Shown: positions 34,139-46,298, numbered from the stretch's first letter. The stretch: 64,000 nt of DNA from Dermatemys mawii (GCA_007922305.1 ML677335.1:36319545-36383544); one strand, 5' to 3'. Notes: a model not told the origin generated them from the letters alone. Program-made: numbers and translations.

Positions 34139-37100
34139 CCCCCGATTTGAAAAAAGTTTTACATTTGTCAAAAATCACATTTTGATATTTTCTCATGAAT
34201 AGTTTCCTTTTTCAGTTTCAAATGGCTTTTCTTTTCAAATTTTCATTAATTTACAATAAAAGGGTTACATATTTAAAACAAAGGTAGAAATCAAAATGAA
34301 ACATTTCCAGTGATCTTATCAGATTTTTTTTCATTACTGGTGAGTGAAAATTTTTGAGATTGACGTTTTGTCCAAACTGGGATGGGAGAAATTTCTGAAG
34401 CCTCAAAAACCATTTCCCGACCAGCCAGTGGAGAATTCCCCCTGTGTACGGGAGTTCTCTGCTAATGGAGTCACTTCCTCAGCCAGCTGCTGCCCCTATC
34501 ACCATCACACACATCCCTGGCATAAGAGGAGGGAGGGGGCTCCACTGGCAGGAACTTTACAGCAGTGGCCAAAGTCAGAATAGGCTTCCTGTTGCTCTAA
34601 CTTCTGCTGGGGCTGGACAGCCTAAGATCAGGGAGCCACAATCAGCTCTCTATAGTCACCACCATATCTGGATTACGGTAAGTCTTTTAATTACATTGTA
34701 CCTCAACATTAACATGGAAACATTACAACGGCCATTCTCCATCCTGACTAACAGCTTTAAAAACAGCGATTTAGACATTTCAGTGGCTCTGTCACGCGCC
34801 TCAAACAAATCAGACAAACACAACTTTTTCCAAGATAGGATCAGGAAAAGAAGATCTTGCAGAAACAAGCAGGAACTTTAAATAAGACTTAGGCTCCCAA
34901 AAGCCTAAATCACTTTTGAAAATGGGACTTGGCCTTTGCAACATTGAGCAAAGAAAGCCTAAATCCCTTTAAAAATCTGGGCCCATGTGCCCATTCTTTA
35001 AGCCCTAGGGCAGGATGAATAGTTTCTGTGGCTGACCAAATTTAGCTGTCCTTCCAGTTGTAAATCCAGATTACCTTATAGATGTCCAGATAATATAACC
35101 TTTCCTAGATGCCATCAGACCTGTCTGAAAAGCATCCAAAATTTCCAAGAATATGGTAATTTCCATCAGCATACAATCTCCTTTCCAGGGAAAGTCCTTG
35201 TGATAAAACTTTCCTCAATCAAATTCCAACCTCCCTATGTTTTCTTTCTCAGGCAAAGAACCTTGGCCTGCTACCCCAATCAAGGTTTGTAAGGTTTGCA
35301 AGCATGCTTTCCATTTCAGCCATAATTTGGAGGCAGCTCTTCACTCCTATGTAGGACAAAGCAAACTAGTTAAAATGGATTTTAATATTTCCCTGAGAAC
35401 ATGGGGAAAAAAGTCAGGCCAACAGGGAATGTGAAGAAATACAATAAGGCTTCAACCCTGTCAATCCACTTCGAAAATGGATAATGTACTATAAGAAATG
35501 ACATGGACACACTATGGACTTTAAGATGATCAATGTAAAAACTAATTTCCATCATCAATTATTTGAATTCTATGGGATTGCTGAGATCTCTAAGAGCCGC
35601 CAATTTTGTCATGAATATTTCACACAGCCCTAGGAACAACAACACTTAAATACGTCACTGGGGTGTTGTGAGGCTTAATTAATGTTTGTAAATCACTGAG
35701 TTCCTGGGATGAAAGGTGTTACAGAAGAGTAAACTGTTACTGTTAAAGCTAATAAGGCCAGATTCTGAGCTGGTAATTTGCATTGCTCAGCTGAAGTAAA
35801 AGGATCTATCCAATTTATTGCAATTAAGAATCTGGCCCATAAAATCAAATGGATGTTTACAAAAGCACAAATACTATTATTTTTACAAGGACCTTTGCAA
35901 GAGAAAAGGGCAGTTTATCAGCATACTTCATTTGCTGGCCATCATAAGTCTCTGTAAATCATCTGAAAGGAATTTCTTTTGTGTATTCATAAATCAGAAA
36001 TAAAGTAAGACTATATATGTTTTGTAATTTAAGAAAGTACCCAACAGCCCAGAACAGCAACATGTTCCATTTGTATTGATAGAGATAGAGATCTTTCTTG
36101 GTTTCTTATATGGCAGCAGATATCACGACGACAGCTGTCTTATAAAATAGATTAAATTGGAAGTGAGGGGTCAAACCCTTGGCTAATGTAAATTGGAAGA
36201 GCTTTTTGGCTGAGATGACTGGATTAGATAGATCTAGGTACTCTATTGATGTCCACCAGACAGCTGGAATGTTAAAGATATTTTAAAGATATTAAAGATG
36301 TGGTTTTGTTTATGAAAAATTTTCAGTGCTCCATAAAGAGTACAAAATTGTATTGCAATTCCTCAGCTCTATGACTCACGCTTGCAGGTGCAAATGGTTA
36401 CCACGGTGACACAGATTTACTGTGTACATGTCCCAGAATCACATGAAATTTCTTGCCACATGCTGCAACAAGCTTCTGTACCACAAACCAAAATTCTTTC
36501 TACAAGGGTTCAAGGCAATTAACCCACAAGACATTAACTGGGCGGGAGCTTGCAATGGGAATGAAGCACCAGCATCCTTCCAACTGCCTGACTGTGCTTC
36601 TAATGAGGGATGAGAGAAGAAGTCAGAGACAGTCAATGTTTGGTATTAAGGTTATGTTCTGAGGTCAAACCTGCATTCAAAAAAAGATAAGATTTATAAA
36701 GAATAGTACAGAGGCAATTCATGTGGATTTTTTCCATAACAAGTATTTTAGCGTCTAACAAATCTCAAAGTATTCATAAATGTGCATACATGCAATATTC
36801 TGAAAAGCTATTTTCCTGAAAATAATTATCTTGGGAGGAGTTAAAAAAAAAAAGAGATCAACACGAAAATACCAACCCTGGTATATCAAACAAAAGGAAA
36901 AAGGAGCCAAAGCCTCTTGTGCCTACATAACCCTCTGCTAAGCCCCTTGAAGACATTGTCTCTCTCACCAGGAACAATAGGTGGGAACAAAACTGTAATC
37001 AACCTTCATTTAACGCTATTTGCTGTCACTTAATTCACAACTGCTGCACTAAGGTCTGTCATTGCAGCTTTCGGAACGCACTCTCTCAACACCACGATCA

Positions 37101-37194
37101 GTAAGTGCAATATCATATTAATAAACTGACCTAGATTGACAGAGTCTAAAACATCCCCTCAGTTCCAAAAAAATTGTAACTAAACATGAAATAG
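34139..37194. other. Unannotated DNA with short SINE remnant
   Basis: A 145-codon frame (34444-34881) has no recognisable motif and is not accepted. A MIR-tail-like piece lies near 35640-35720 (GGGGTGTTGTGAGGCTTAAT). No gene supported. Confidence 0.4.
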
Positions 37195-37345
37195 AAATGT
37201 CTGGTTACTTAGGACCTTTCAACCAAGGATTCCAAAGCGCTTCCTAGAAACATGAATGAATTAAGCCTCACAGCCCCAAGAGGTTGTTAATATCAATATC
37301 TTCATTTTTGTAGATGAGGAAACCTGCAGTGCCGCACATATTTTC
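37195..37345 (-). mobile_element. MIR-like SINE fragment, minus strand
   Basis: GGATTCCAAAGCGCTTCCTAG, TTAAGCCTCACAGCCCCAAG and TTGTAGATGAGGAAACCTGC are the reverse-oriented MIR tail and core. Confidence 0.6.
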
Positions 37346-37496
37346 TTCGTGTCATTTGGGAAGACATAAGTCTCATTATAGTATCATTATGCATTTGAAG
37401 CATTTGGAATATAATTAAGAGGTTGTCTTATAATGAAGGTGATTATAAGAAGTTGTGATGTAGCTGGAAGCCGCAGGATAGAACTCATCATTTAGA

Positions 37497-37987
37497 GGGA
37501 GTGTGGCAGGGCAGGGGTAAAAACCCCTGGAATGCCCTGCCTCTGCATGTTAAACCCTGCTCGCAGGCAGGAGGCACAGGGGCAGGGGCTGGCCCTGGCC
37601 CTAGCCTGCAGGAGGCGCAGCTGAAAGTCCTCACGAGAGTTAGCTCACAGAGCGTGGCTGGGCTAAAGGGCTACAGCTGAGGCTGGAAGCAGAGAGGACT
37701 ATAAAAACGCTGACTCATAGACAGTAAGTGGGGAAGGCCCAGACAGGGAGTGGAAGGTTGTAATGCTGTCTCCTCACTGCGGGAAAGGCACTTCGGGGGC
37801 CTGGAAACCCAGGAACCAGGACAGTGGGGCAACTGTTGGGGGATTGGGGAGAGCACTGGTTGTTTCACTGAAGCCACAAGAAGTGCACTGTAAATAAAGG
37901 ACACTTGGGTGGAGCACTAAAAGCAGTGTCAAGACCTTTATTGGGAGCAGAGAGAACACAGGGCAGCCTGGACCCTGTGACAGGGAG
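37497..37987. repeat. GGGAG target-site duplications flanking a solo LTR
   Basis: GGGAG at 37497-37501 and GGGAG at 37983-37987 are identical and abut the TG...CA ends of the LTR. Confidence 0.85.
37502..37982 (+). mobile_element. Solo LTR, 481 bp
   Basis: Begins TGTGGCAGGGCAGGG and ends GGACCCTGTGACA. TATAAAAA at 37700-37707 and AATAAA at 37893-37898 are spaced as promoter and polyadenylation signals. The 5-bp duplication and lack of internal sequence show a solo LTR, formed by recombination between two LTRs. GC-richer than its surroundings. The duplication length suits a Gypsy-type element, though some ERVs also give 5 bp. Confidence 0.88.
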
Positions 37988-40900
37988 GAAGACACATACA
38001 GCCAAAAGATGATCATGAAGACAATTAATTGGAAAGAGGAATACATTTGTTTTATCATGCAAGACAGTTATGCTAGAGGGATTTTCCTTTTCTCCAAAGT
38101 GATCCTACCACCAATGTTATTTATTTTATTTTTTGGAGAGGAAAATGATATAGCAATTGGTAGAGGAAGGGATTTAGAATAAGATGAATAATCAATAATC
38201 CTAGTGATTTCCAAGTGAGTTTTCAAAAACATAGTGCGTGAATTGCTCCTTGCAATAATAAGGGTAATTGTCTAGAAGTGTGCTGGCTCCTCAGTAGCTG
38301 TTCTAGAGCACAGCTGAAAGGGGTGAAGGTTGGAAAAGGGGGCAGAGCACCCAACCAACCAGATTCCTTCTCACTGCTCTGAACCATCTCCTCTGCCCCC
38401 ATAATATTTCCTAGCCTGCACCACAAACACTATAAGAATCTGAAGTTATTAGCAGCAGCTCATGTTAGCAGTTTTGTGCATCAGGGAACTCTTGAATAAG
38501 TGACCCAGAATCCTGCTTTCCTTTGATCACATTCAGGTCCAGTGTTAAGGAAACGGGTGAAGAGTATTAGTGTTGATTACATTACCCTAGTTGCTTATTA
38601 GAGAAATCTTCCCTAAGGAAAGGCAGATTTCCTTAACAATACTTCTAAAGTAAAAAAGTGTCAGCATGTGGATTTTAAAGCACCTTTAAATATTCTTCTC
38701 AAACCAGGAATTTTGGTCCAGGGCAAAAGGAACCCCTTGCAAGACACACAGGAATGGAGGGAGGACTGCACACAACACACACTCCCTGAAAACTGCAAAG
38801 GATGGGGGCTCAAACTCACAATGCATAGGTGCAACTCGTACTCAATGTTCATGGGATGTCACCTTGAGCCATCCAGATACTTTGACAGTACACTGCTTTC
38901 AAACCCTCTGGCTTCTGGTGTACTCTAGTCTTGCTGCACATCCTCCCTTTTAGGCATGTCAGTTCAGCTTGTGCCAACCAGGAATTAAGCACTTTACCAT
39001 TAGTAATCTTATCAATGTCATTTCCCCATAGAAGTAGTCAGTTCCATGCACTAGCTGAGAAAAATCAGAGTGGCTGAAGTCACTTTGGGCACAATCAGAG
39101 CCATAGTATGAACTCCAGACATGTCTAAATAAGATCAGTGTGATTTCAAAAATACTTGAATTTTATGGGAGCTGTATCTTAGGAAGCCTTTTGCCCAGGC
39201 TCCTGTGGAGGCATTGAAAATTTCAAGTCAATCTGAGTCACCACATGGATTTTAGAGCACTTAGAATACTCAACCTTTAAAGAGAAAGTGACACTCAACC
39301 TTAACTATAGAAGAGATTATTATTGTTAGAAAAATCAAGTATTGAAAAATATTTATATAATCTATGCAGCAAGTAGCACAAAACTGAAAACCTTGGGAAG
39401 TAAAATCCAGACCAGTACGGTCACCTAGTTTTAATTTTCATCACAAACCTGAAACTCAAGACAGAGACACAACCACTACTGCATTTTTAAGCAATCTAGG
39501 CCAAATTCCTAGAAAGCTTTTGCTGAGTTTGGAACAAACCTCAGCTGAGTTTTGAGTGAATTTGGGCCAGTTTGCAGGATGGAGTTGGAAATGTGCAGAA
39601 CTTAGAGAAAGATGTGAGCTTTTACCATGTAATGCTCCTGAAAGCAAGTTAAATGCTGACCTCTGCAAGAATTTTCCATATAGCTCAGACAGGAATTCAG
39701 ACACACGAGAATCTATTTTCAAGCAAAAGCAAGGAGTAATTTCTTCCGAAGTCAGAAGGCCAAACAATGCTACAAACTGACCCAGCAACCTCATGTTGCC
39801 ATGAGACTGTCCAGCAAGCAAAGATGAGATGCAAAACCTGAGAAATCTAAATTGGTCCTAGAATAGAAAGACTGAGCTACTGTGAGTGAAATCCTGAAAT
39901 CTTTCCCATACGTGGAGCAGTACCTGTGCAAAAATGAGCTCCCAGGCAGGATATCATTTTACTTAAGACAAGTGAGGAAGGTAATTTCCAGGTCTCCTGA
40001 AGCTATTTAGAATGCTGTTGTCACTCTGTTGTTTATCAATGCTTCACTGCATGTCTCCGGAAAATAAAATATGTTGGGAGGAAAGATTAAAGAAATATTA
40101 AAGTTATATGTTCATCGAACATTGCTATTTTAAGACATTTTCAAGATTATGACTCAGACCCTCACCTCCTAGAATGCCACTGAATTAAAAGGAGCCAATG
40201 TACATCAGCTGAGGATCTGGCTGCGAGAGTCACAGTACGACAAATGCCTATTTCTAGAATTACTGATGTTAGCATTCAAAACTGTTTTGTTTTTTTTTGA
40301 TAAAGAACACTGATCTTAGAAAATTCCACTCATCTGCTCACCTGGGAACAAGAACTTTATATGTATGTGTGCCACAAGGCTGGAAATGCAGAATATGTCA
40401 AAGTCAGATAACCTGGGCCCTGTTCTTGGTTCTCCCAGGAACATGCTTTGTGGCTTTGGGCAAATTGTTTAACCTATGCATGCCTCAGTTCATCCATCTA
40501 GAAAAGAATAATAATAATAATAATAATAATACATAACAGAGATGATGTGACGTTTAAGCCATTAAAAGTTTGTTTACCTGCTCCACTAAGGAGGGGTTTA
40601 TAAAAGTGCAAAGGCTGATTATCTCATGCACTGTGTGAAATGATCAACATTTTCCCATACTTTTTTGCAATTTGTTTTGGACTGCTTTGCACTTACAACA
40701 TTTAAACAGAGGAGGACAAGTTCCCTTGTCATTTCTGTTATCCTCATTTGGATTCTTTCCATCACACTACTTTAGTGATATACATATTGGAGCTTGGTGC
40801 TTTCAAAAATAAACTGCAGACACTCCTCGAAGTGTAGCCCAACCAATGTTATAAACAGAGGAATATTTACCTCCGTCCTACACTTAGTACTTTTCTTTAA

Positions 40901-41431
40901 ACTTCACAATATAGCTTTTTCATAGAAGCAGCAAACTGCATGTTCAAGTTAAATTTCTTCATCACTCTCAGTTATAGATATTTTTCTCTAGCACCATCTC
41001 TTAACTAGCATTCTCCTAAACTATATTTACGAATCAGATTATTTCTCCTCAAAGGAACGACCTTGACATTTATTTTAATTAATCCTCATTCTATTGATTT
41101 CTTCTCATTCTTGTAATTCCCCTAGATGCTGCTTTTACCTCTGTCTTCTTTAGATTTTAACATCTTTCCTGAGCCTTGAATTATCAGCAAATTTTGAGCA
41201 GTATACTCTCCACTTTATACGAAGTTATTAGGCTCCAAAGTTAGTTAATTAACAATGGCAATAAGCTAATCAAAATGAAACAAACACAGATAGTTTGAGG
41301 ATGAAGGCTACTGAATACTTCCTACAACACTGAGGCTTTTTCTTTTGTGGCAATTTCACAGCAAATCAAAAATTCCACAGATTAGATATTATGAAAAACA
41401 ATTCAATGTCATGTATGCAGTGCAGTTGTAG
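37988..41431. other. Unannotated DNA with short repeats
   Basis: A MIR-like piece at 40420-40505 (GTGGCTTTGGGCAAATTGTT then TAACC... GCCTCAGTTCATCCATCTAG) runs into an (AAT)n microsatellite at 40507-40531. No gene supported. Confidence 0.45.
40507..40531. repeat. (AAT)n microsatellite
   Basis: About eight AAT units directly after a MIR-like SINE tail, a common site for such runs. Confidence 0.85.
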
Positions 41432-41635
41432 CTGTGTTGGTTCTGGATACTAGAGAGGTAGGTGAGGTAATGTATCTTTTATTGGACCAGCTTCTGCTGG
41501 TAAGAGACAAGCTTTCAAGTCACACAAAAATCTTCTTGACCTGAAGAAAAGCTCTGTGTTAGCTCGAAAGCTTGTCTCTCTCACCAGAAGAAATTGGTCC
41601 AATAAAAGATATTATCTCACACATCTCATCTCCCC
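41432..41635. mobile_element. Head-to-head inverted pair of Penelope-type tails
   Basis: Left arm 41432-41535 is minus-oriented, right arm 41541-41635 plus-oriented. Both read outwards through GAAAGCTTGTCTC, ACCAG, TGGTCCAATAAAAGATA and TACCTCAC-like sequence. The right arm has CTGAAGA (41541-41547), a short stem and GAAA (41566-41569). The arms meet with almost no spacer near CTTCTTGACCTGAAGAA. The RNA or single strand could fold into a long imperfect hairpin. Not a simple SINE: no pol III boxes are visible. Confidence 0.7.
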
Positions 41636-41639
41636 AATT

Positions 41640-43567
41640 CAACTTCAGCTAATTCTTTAGAATGGTTATTTTTAAATTTTATGGACATTGACATCAGCAA
41701 TAGGAAATTTGCCTACTTCTTGCTACTAGGTATGTGGGGGAAGCGTTGCACTCTCATAATTGCATTAGGTGGGCTGAGCATTCAAGATCCACACTAGAAC
41801 AGGGCTAGTGTTGTGAGGTTTCCATCCCAAATGACAAATCTTGTATGATCAGCTGTTCTCAAAAGTTTTCACTGACTTGAGGTGTTGGCCAACCCAATGT
41901 GAAAAACAGACCATTTCTGGTTTGGGATTCAATATGCAAACAAAGCCTGACAGTTGGGTTTTGACTTGGTGATTTCCATCTACTCTGACTTCATGGGATT
42001 TGAAGAGGTTCTGATTCAAAGGTCTAATTCAAACGCATTTCCAGTACAATAGGATCTCTTTCAACTTGCTGTGAAGCTGTTCAGAAAACAAGTTGTGTCA
42101 ATTTAACTTCATGCAAACTATTTAGCACAACCCTCTCTCTGCCCTGGATATGGAAGGAGGGGTGATGGGACCAAGTCCTCTGTTTTTCATCCTGTAATTA
42201 CTACCCTTTGAGAAAGTAATGATCCCCCATGAATAATGCACACACAAATACTTGGGAAGCTAACATTCTTCCCAGAACTATTACCTTTCATGGGTGAAAG
42301 GATCTGAAGTGGACAAAAATGTCTTAATTCCTCGCTATTGAAACCACATGCTTTTTGTGTGGATAGTCTAACTTTTACAATGATGTTGGAATCCACTGCG
42401 AAAAGTAAAGTATCTTGTACTGATCTGGCAGTCAATTATTTGAGAGATATTTATCACAGCTTGGCATTGCTTTTATGTCTTTCAATAGCAAAGTTACCAG
42501 AATTTTGAATTAAAATCAATCGGTCTCTCTTTCTATCTCCTCTGCTCCCCTACCTGCTACTGTCTGGATGTCTTCTGCTTACAGGCATAAAACGGACACA
42601 GTAGCAGTTAATTGTAGAATTTAACTTTGACAGTACTTTACCCAGTTTTATTACTATCTCCTGGGTTAACCAGTTTTATCAGATATTTATAGGTGAATTT
42701 TTCATGGTGGAGGTTTGAAATTTCAGTTGTAAGCCATACAAAAACAGACCTGTCTTTAACAGAGTACAGTACAAAGGTATTTTGATATTTAAAACCTGTG
42801 TCTTGGAATTTTATTAGCAAAAAGAGATAACAAAGGGAACATGTCAGCATCATAAAACTGCATTGTCTGGCTTTTCCCCTGAGATGGGATGGGGAATTTG
42901 CAGACGATGTGTTAGTTTCATATAGAAGTTCTCAAATAGGGTACCAACAATAATGATGGAAAGTGAAGTACACCAGCTTCTTGTCAGTGCTTCCCCATTC
43001 TCACTGAGCATCCAAGAGAGAACATGAACTTTCTCATCAAACCTTAATGGTGCAGAAATTTCCCTGACTACAGCAGTCTGAGGCACATGCTCTAATTTAC
43101 TGCATTTAGGGCTATAAAGCCATGTTTTACTACTGAGACTAATTGTACCTGACACTTTCATCACATTAACACGCATTAGGCACCATGACCTTTTGATGAT
43201 CAAGGAAGCCCTAATTTAATAATTTAGAGAGCATGTGAGGTCTCTTCAGACTCAAAGGGGAAGGAGATGTGGTGTGAAAAATTATCCTATTTTAGTAGCA
43301 GGCAGATGTGCTTACTAAATCTGCCAGATGAACTTTGGGGGATGCTTCACTGTAACATCTATAGGTCACATATGGTACTCCATACCTTCACAATACTGTT
43401 AGAAAACTGTGAAATTAATTGTGTTAGTCAAATATATATATTAAATGTTCAATAAATTCTTCTGTATATATTGGATATTATAAAAAAATATAAAGAATGT
43501 TTGCTTTTTGTGTGCATCTGAACTGAGGCAGCATTTTCATAACTTAGCTGAAATAACTTCAAGGTTG
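41640..43567. other. Unannotated DNA
   Basis: No exon, RNA gene or confident repeat. Frames up to 117 codons (minus, 43203-42850) show no family motif. Confidence 0.4.
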
Positions 43568-44760
43568 TAGATTAGCAGCTGTGTTAGCCTGTATCCGTAA
43601 ATAAGACAAGGAAGACTTGTGGCACCTTAGAGACTAACTAGTTTATTTCAGCATAAGCTTTCATGGGCTACAGCCCACTTCATCAGATGCATAGAATGGA
43701 ACAGAAGTAAGATGTATTTATATACAAAGAAAGCAACACAAAACAAAAAGTATACATTAGCATACCAATTCTAAGAGGCTGTTTAACTTGGATGGGCCTC
43801 TATCAGCAGGAGGAAAAAAAAATTTTGAAATGGATCTCTGTCTGAGCTCTAAGGAGATAAGAACCATTGAAGGTAAATTAACTAGGGAAATGCAATCAAT
43901 TAGTGTAATGAGAAAACCATTCACAATTCCTGTTTAGTCCTTGGTTTATAGTGTTCAGTTTGAAAATTAATTCCAGTTCCTCAGTTTCTCATTGAAGTCT
44001 GTTTTGGAAGTTTTTCTGTTTTAAAATTGACACCTTCAAGTCTTTAATGGAATGGCCAGGAAGGTTGAAGTGTTCTACTGGTTTTTGAATGTAATGATTC
44101 CTGATGTCAGATTTGTGTCCATTTATTCTTTTGCACAGAGACTGTCCAGTTTGGCCAATGCATATAGCAGAGGGGCATTGCTGGCACGTGATGGCATATA
44201 TCACATTGGTCAATGTGCAGGTGAATGAGCCTCTGATGGTGTGACTGATGTGATTAGGTCCTATGATGGTGTCAGTTGAATGGATATGAGGACAGAGTTG
44301 GCATCGGGCTTTGTTACAAGGATAGGTACCTGGGTTACTGTTTTTTTGTGTGGTTGCTGGTATTTGTTTCAGGTTGGGGGGCTGTCTGTAAGTGAGGACT
44401 GGTCTGTCTCCCAAGATCTGAGAGAGTGAGGGATCATCTTTCAGGATTGGTTGTAGGTCTTTGATGATGCATTGGAGAGGTTTAAGTTGGGGGCTGAAGG
44501 TGACGGCTGATGGTGCTCTGTTTTTGTCTTTGTTGGGCCTGTCCTGTAGTAGGTGGCTTCTGGGTACTCTTCTGGCTCTGTCAATCTGTTTTTTCACTTC
44601 CCCAGGTGGGTATTGTAGTTTTAAGAATGCTTGGTATAGATCTTGTTGGTGTTTGTCTCTGTCTGAGGGATTGGAGTAAATGCTGTTGTATCTTAGAGCT
44701 TGGCTGTAGACAATGGATCAATGTGATATATGCCATCAAGAGCAAGAGATTAAAAAATAG
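43568..44760 (-). mobile_element. Penelope-like retroelement, 5'-truncated
   Basis: Minus strand, in order: end of the RT/linker region, a C-x-C linker motif, GIY-YIG endonuclease, a short 3' UTR, and a tail with CTGATGA, stem, GAAA, GCTTATGC and TTAGTCTCTAAGGTGCCACA ending near 43568. The orphan tail at 7174 is the same sequence. The RT catalytic core lies beyond the 5' truncation near 44760. Penelope-like elements pair an RT with a GIY-YIG nuclease, unlike LINEs, which makes the assignment specific. Confidence 0.85.
43896..44690 (-). pseudogene. Penelope-like C-terminal protein relic with GIY-YIG endonuclease
   Basis: An open stretch of 202 codons (44597-43989) continues in frame, past one TGA at 43991-43989, for 31 codons to a plausible native stop at 43898-43896 (ending FSHYTN). 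Motifs: basic linker IDRARRVPRSHLLQDR; PCNKARCQLCPHIHS, the cysteine/histidine linker typical of the family; then NVIYAITCQQC and CIGQTGQSLCKRINGHKSD, the GIY-YIG core with its Arg and His. The tyrosine of the usual YIG triad is Cys here (CIGQTG), a likely inactivating change. C-terminal VEHFNLPGHSIKDLKV is family-typical. Upstream, frames break near 44590-44700. Confidence 0.85.
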
Positions 44761-45031
44761 GAGTTTCACAACAAGAACTAATAGCAGAGACCAGAGATTT
44801 GAAGAGAGTCATCCTGTTCTCAGGAAACCTAACAATCAGTTATCTTTCTTGCCTTGTCTGGTTTTACATGTAGATGTAATTCATAGGTGATAACAACAGA
44901 GTCTTAAAATGTACAGAATAAAGGCTAAAAGAAACTGCTTAAGCAGATATTATTTTCACCCAATAGTACCATCTAGCCCCAATGCTGGTGATGTAGTGTT
45001 CTATCAGACACTGTCTTCAAACTACAAACTC
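44761..45031. other. Unannotated spacer
   Basis: About 270 bp between the Penelope-like element and the LTR; nothing recognised. Confidence 0.4.
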
Positions 45032-45035
45032 CCCT

Positions 45036-45736
45036 TGTACTAGGGTGGTGATTCACCCCTGTGGTGCCTCCGGCTGGTACGTCCAGGGAATTAGTTCACC
45101 AGCGCCCGGAGCGCCCTCTGCAGGCTGTAGTTCCGCTTGCTACTGGCCTCCGTGTCCCTCCCTGGACCCCGGTGCCCTCTTCCTTGGCGTAATGGACCCC
45201 TGCAGTACTCCCCCAGTCTTAGGATCTCCCCTTCCTGGGGAATCCCTACCCCTTATCCCCACCTTGCTTAAGTCTAGGCAATTGCCAGTCACCACTTGCC
45301 CCCGTTCACTGGGGCAGACTGCCGTATAATTGCCACTCATCACCGGCAAGGAGGGTTGGCCTGTTGCCTCTACAACTAACCAAGGGCTGCCCCCTGCAAC
45401 GCCAGTACCCCTTGTTGGGCCAGTCCCCTAGGACCTGCAGCCTGGGGGTGTCCAAGCTGGAGCTCCCCCAGCCCCTCCTAGCTCCCCCAAGCCTTGCTCC
45501 AGTATGGGTATCCTAAGCTTCCCAGCAGCCAGGCCTATCTACCTCTGTTACCAGAGGAGACTGTCTCTCAGGCCCCTGCCTCTCAGCCTTTTTATAAGGC
45601 CCGCTAGAGTGTTTGGGGTGTGCCCACCCAGCTGAGCCTATTCTCCCAATGAGCCTGGGAGCTTGCTCGCAGCCACAACCCATTCCTGGGCTCTTCTAAG
45701 CCCTTCTGGCTGGAAGCAGGTAGCCACCCCGCTACA
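45036..45736 (-). mobile_element. Solo LTR, 701 bp, GC-rich, minus strand
   Basis: On the minus strand it begins TGTAGCGGGGTGGCTACC (45736) and ends CACCACCCTAGTACA (45036). CCCT lies on each outer side (45032-45035 and 45737-45740), a 4-bp target duplication as in many ERVs. TATAAAAAGG near 45590-45597 (complement) is a good promoter TATA. GC content is far above the surroundings. No gag/pol/env adjacent. The ERV-type assignment rests on duplication length and is tentative. Confidence 0.75.
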
Positions 45737-45740
45737 CCCT

Positions 45741-46161
45741 CCTCCTTCTGGGAGCTTGTTGTCCCTAACACACTGCCAAAAAAGAAACATTTTAAACACG
45801 GCAACCAAAGTAGCATCAGAGTAGCAAACACAGTTAAAATGAATTGAATTTAAGAAAACACATCTGCAATTCAAGGGACACTCGTGTAGTTCAGGGTTCG
45901 GATTTGACATTTGTTAAAAAGAGTTCTGCAAGAAATTACAGGGCCAAATTTGACTCTTGGATGACAGCACACAACATTCAGTAATTTAACTGAAGGTTTG
46001 CATGAAAGCAGACCAGCTCAATGCAAACAAAAATGTTTTAATAAATTCTTCTTTTAACACAAGTTAGTGAAAACTGATTGTTAAAAATTCATCATTTCCC
46101 CAAGCAGTGGCAGTCAGAACCAGCAACATTCTGTTAGCCATGTTTTATTTTACAGAACAAG
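45741..46161. other. Unannotated DNA
   Basis: Nothing recognised. Confidence 0.4.
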
Positions 46162-46298
46162 CTGAGGTCCCAACACAGGAAGCACATAAGCACATGCTTA
46201 ACCCTAAAGTAAATGTTAATGTCCCAATCCCATTGGGATTTAAGTATGTTCTTAAGTGTTTTTCTGAACAAGTATGTGTTATTGAATTGGGGCCTCAG
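46162..46298. repeat. Palindromic MITE-like repeat
   Basis: Ends CTGAGGTCCC and GGGGCCTCAG are inverted; the interior (CACATAAGCACATGCTTAA ... CCCAATCCCATTGGG ... TTAAGTATGTTCTTAAGTG) is itself palindromic. Matches a recurrent sauropsid repeat; related fragments at 52497-52580 and 2943-3013. Confidence 0.65.

Noticed and set aside
34444..34881. 145-codon plus-strand frame
   Set aside because: No domain, no good splice or promoter context, composition like the surrounding non-coding DNA.
40507..40531. CRISPR-like short repeats
   Set aside because: Simple (AAT)n microsatellite with no spacers; the sequence is eukaryotic.
43989..44597. Host GIY-YIG nuclease gene
   Set aside because: Its 3' tail recurs as an orphan at 7174, its linker is the Penelope type, and the frame is 5'-truncated.
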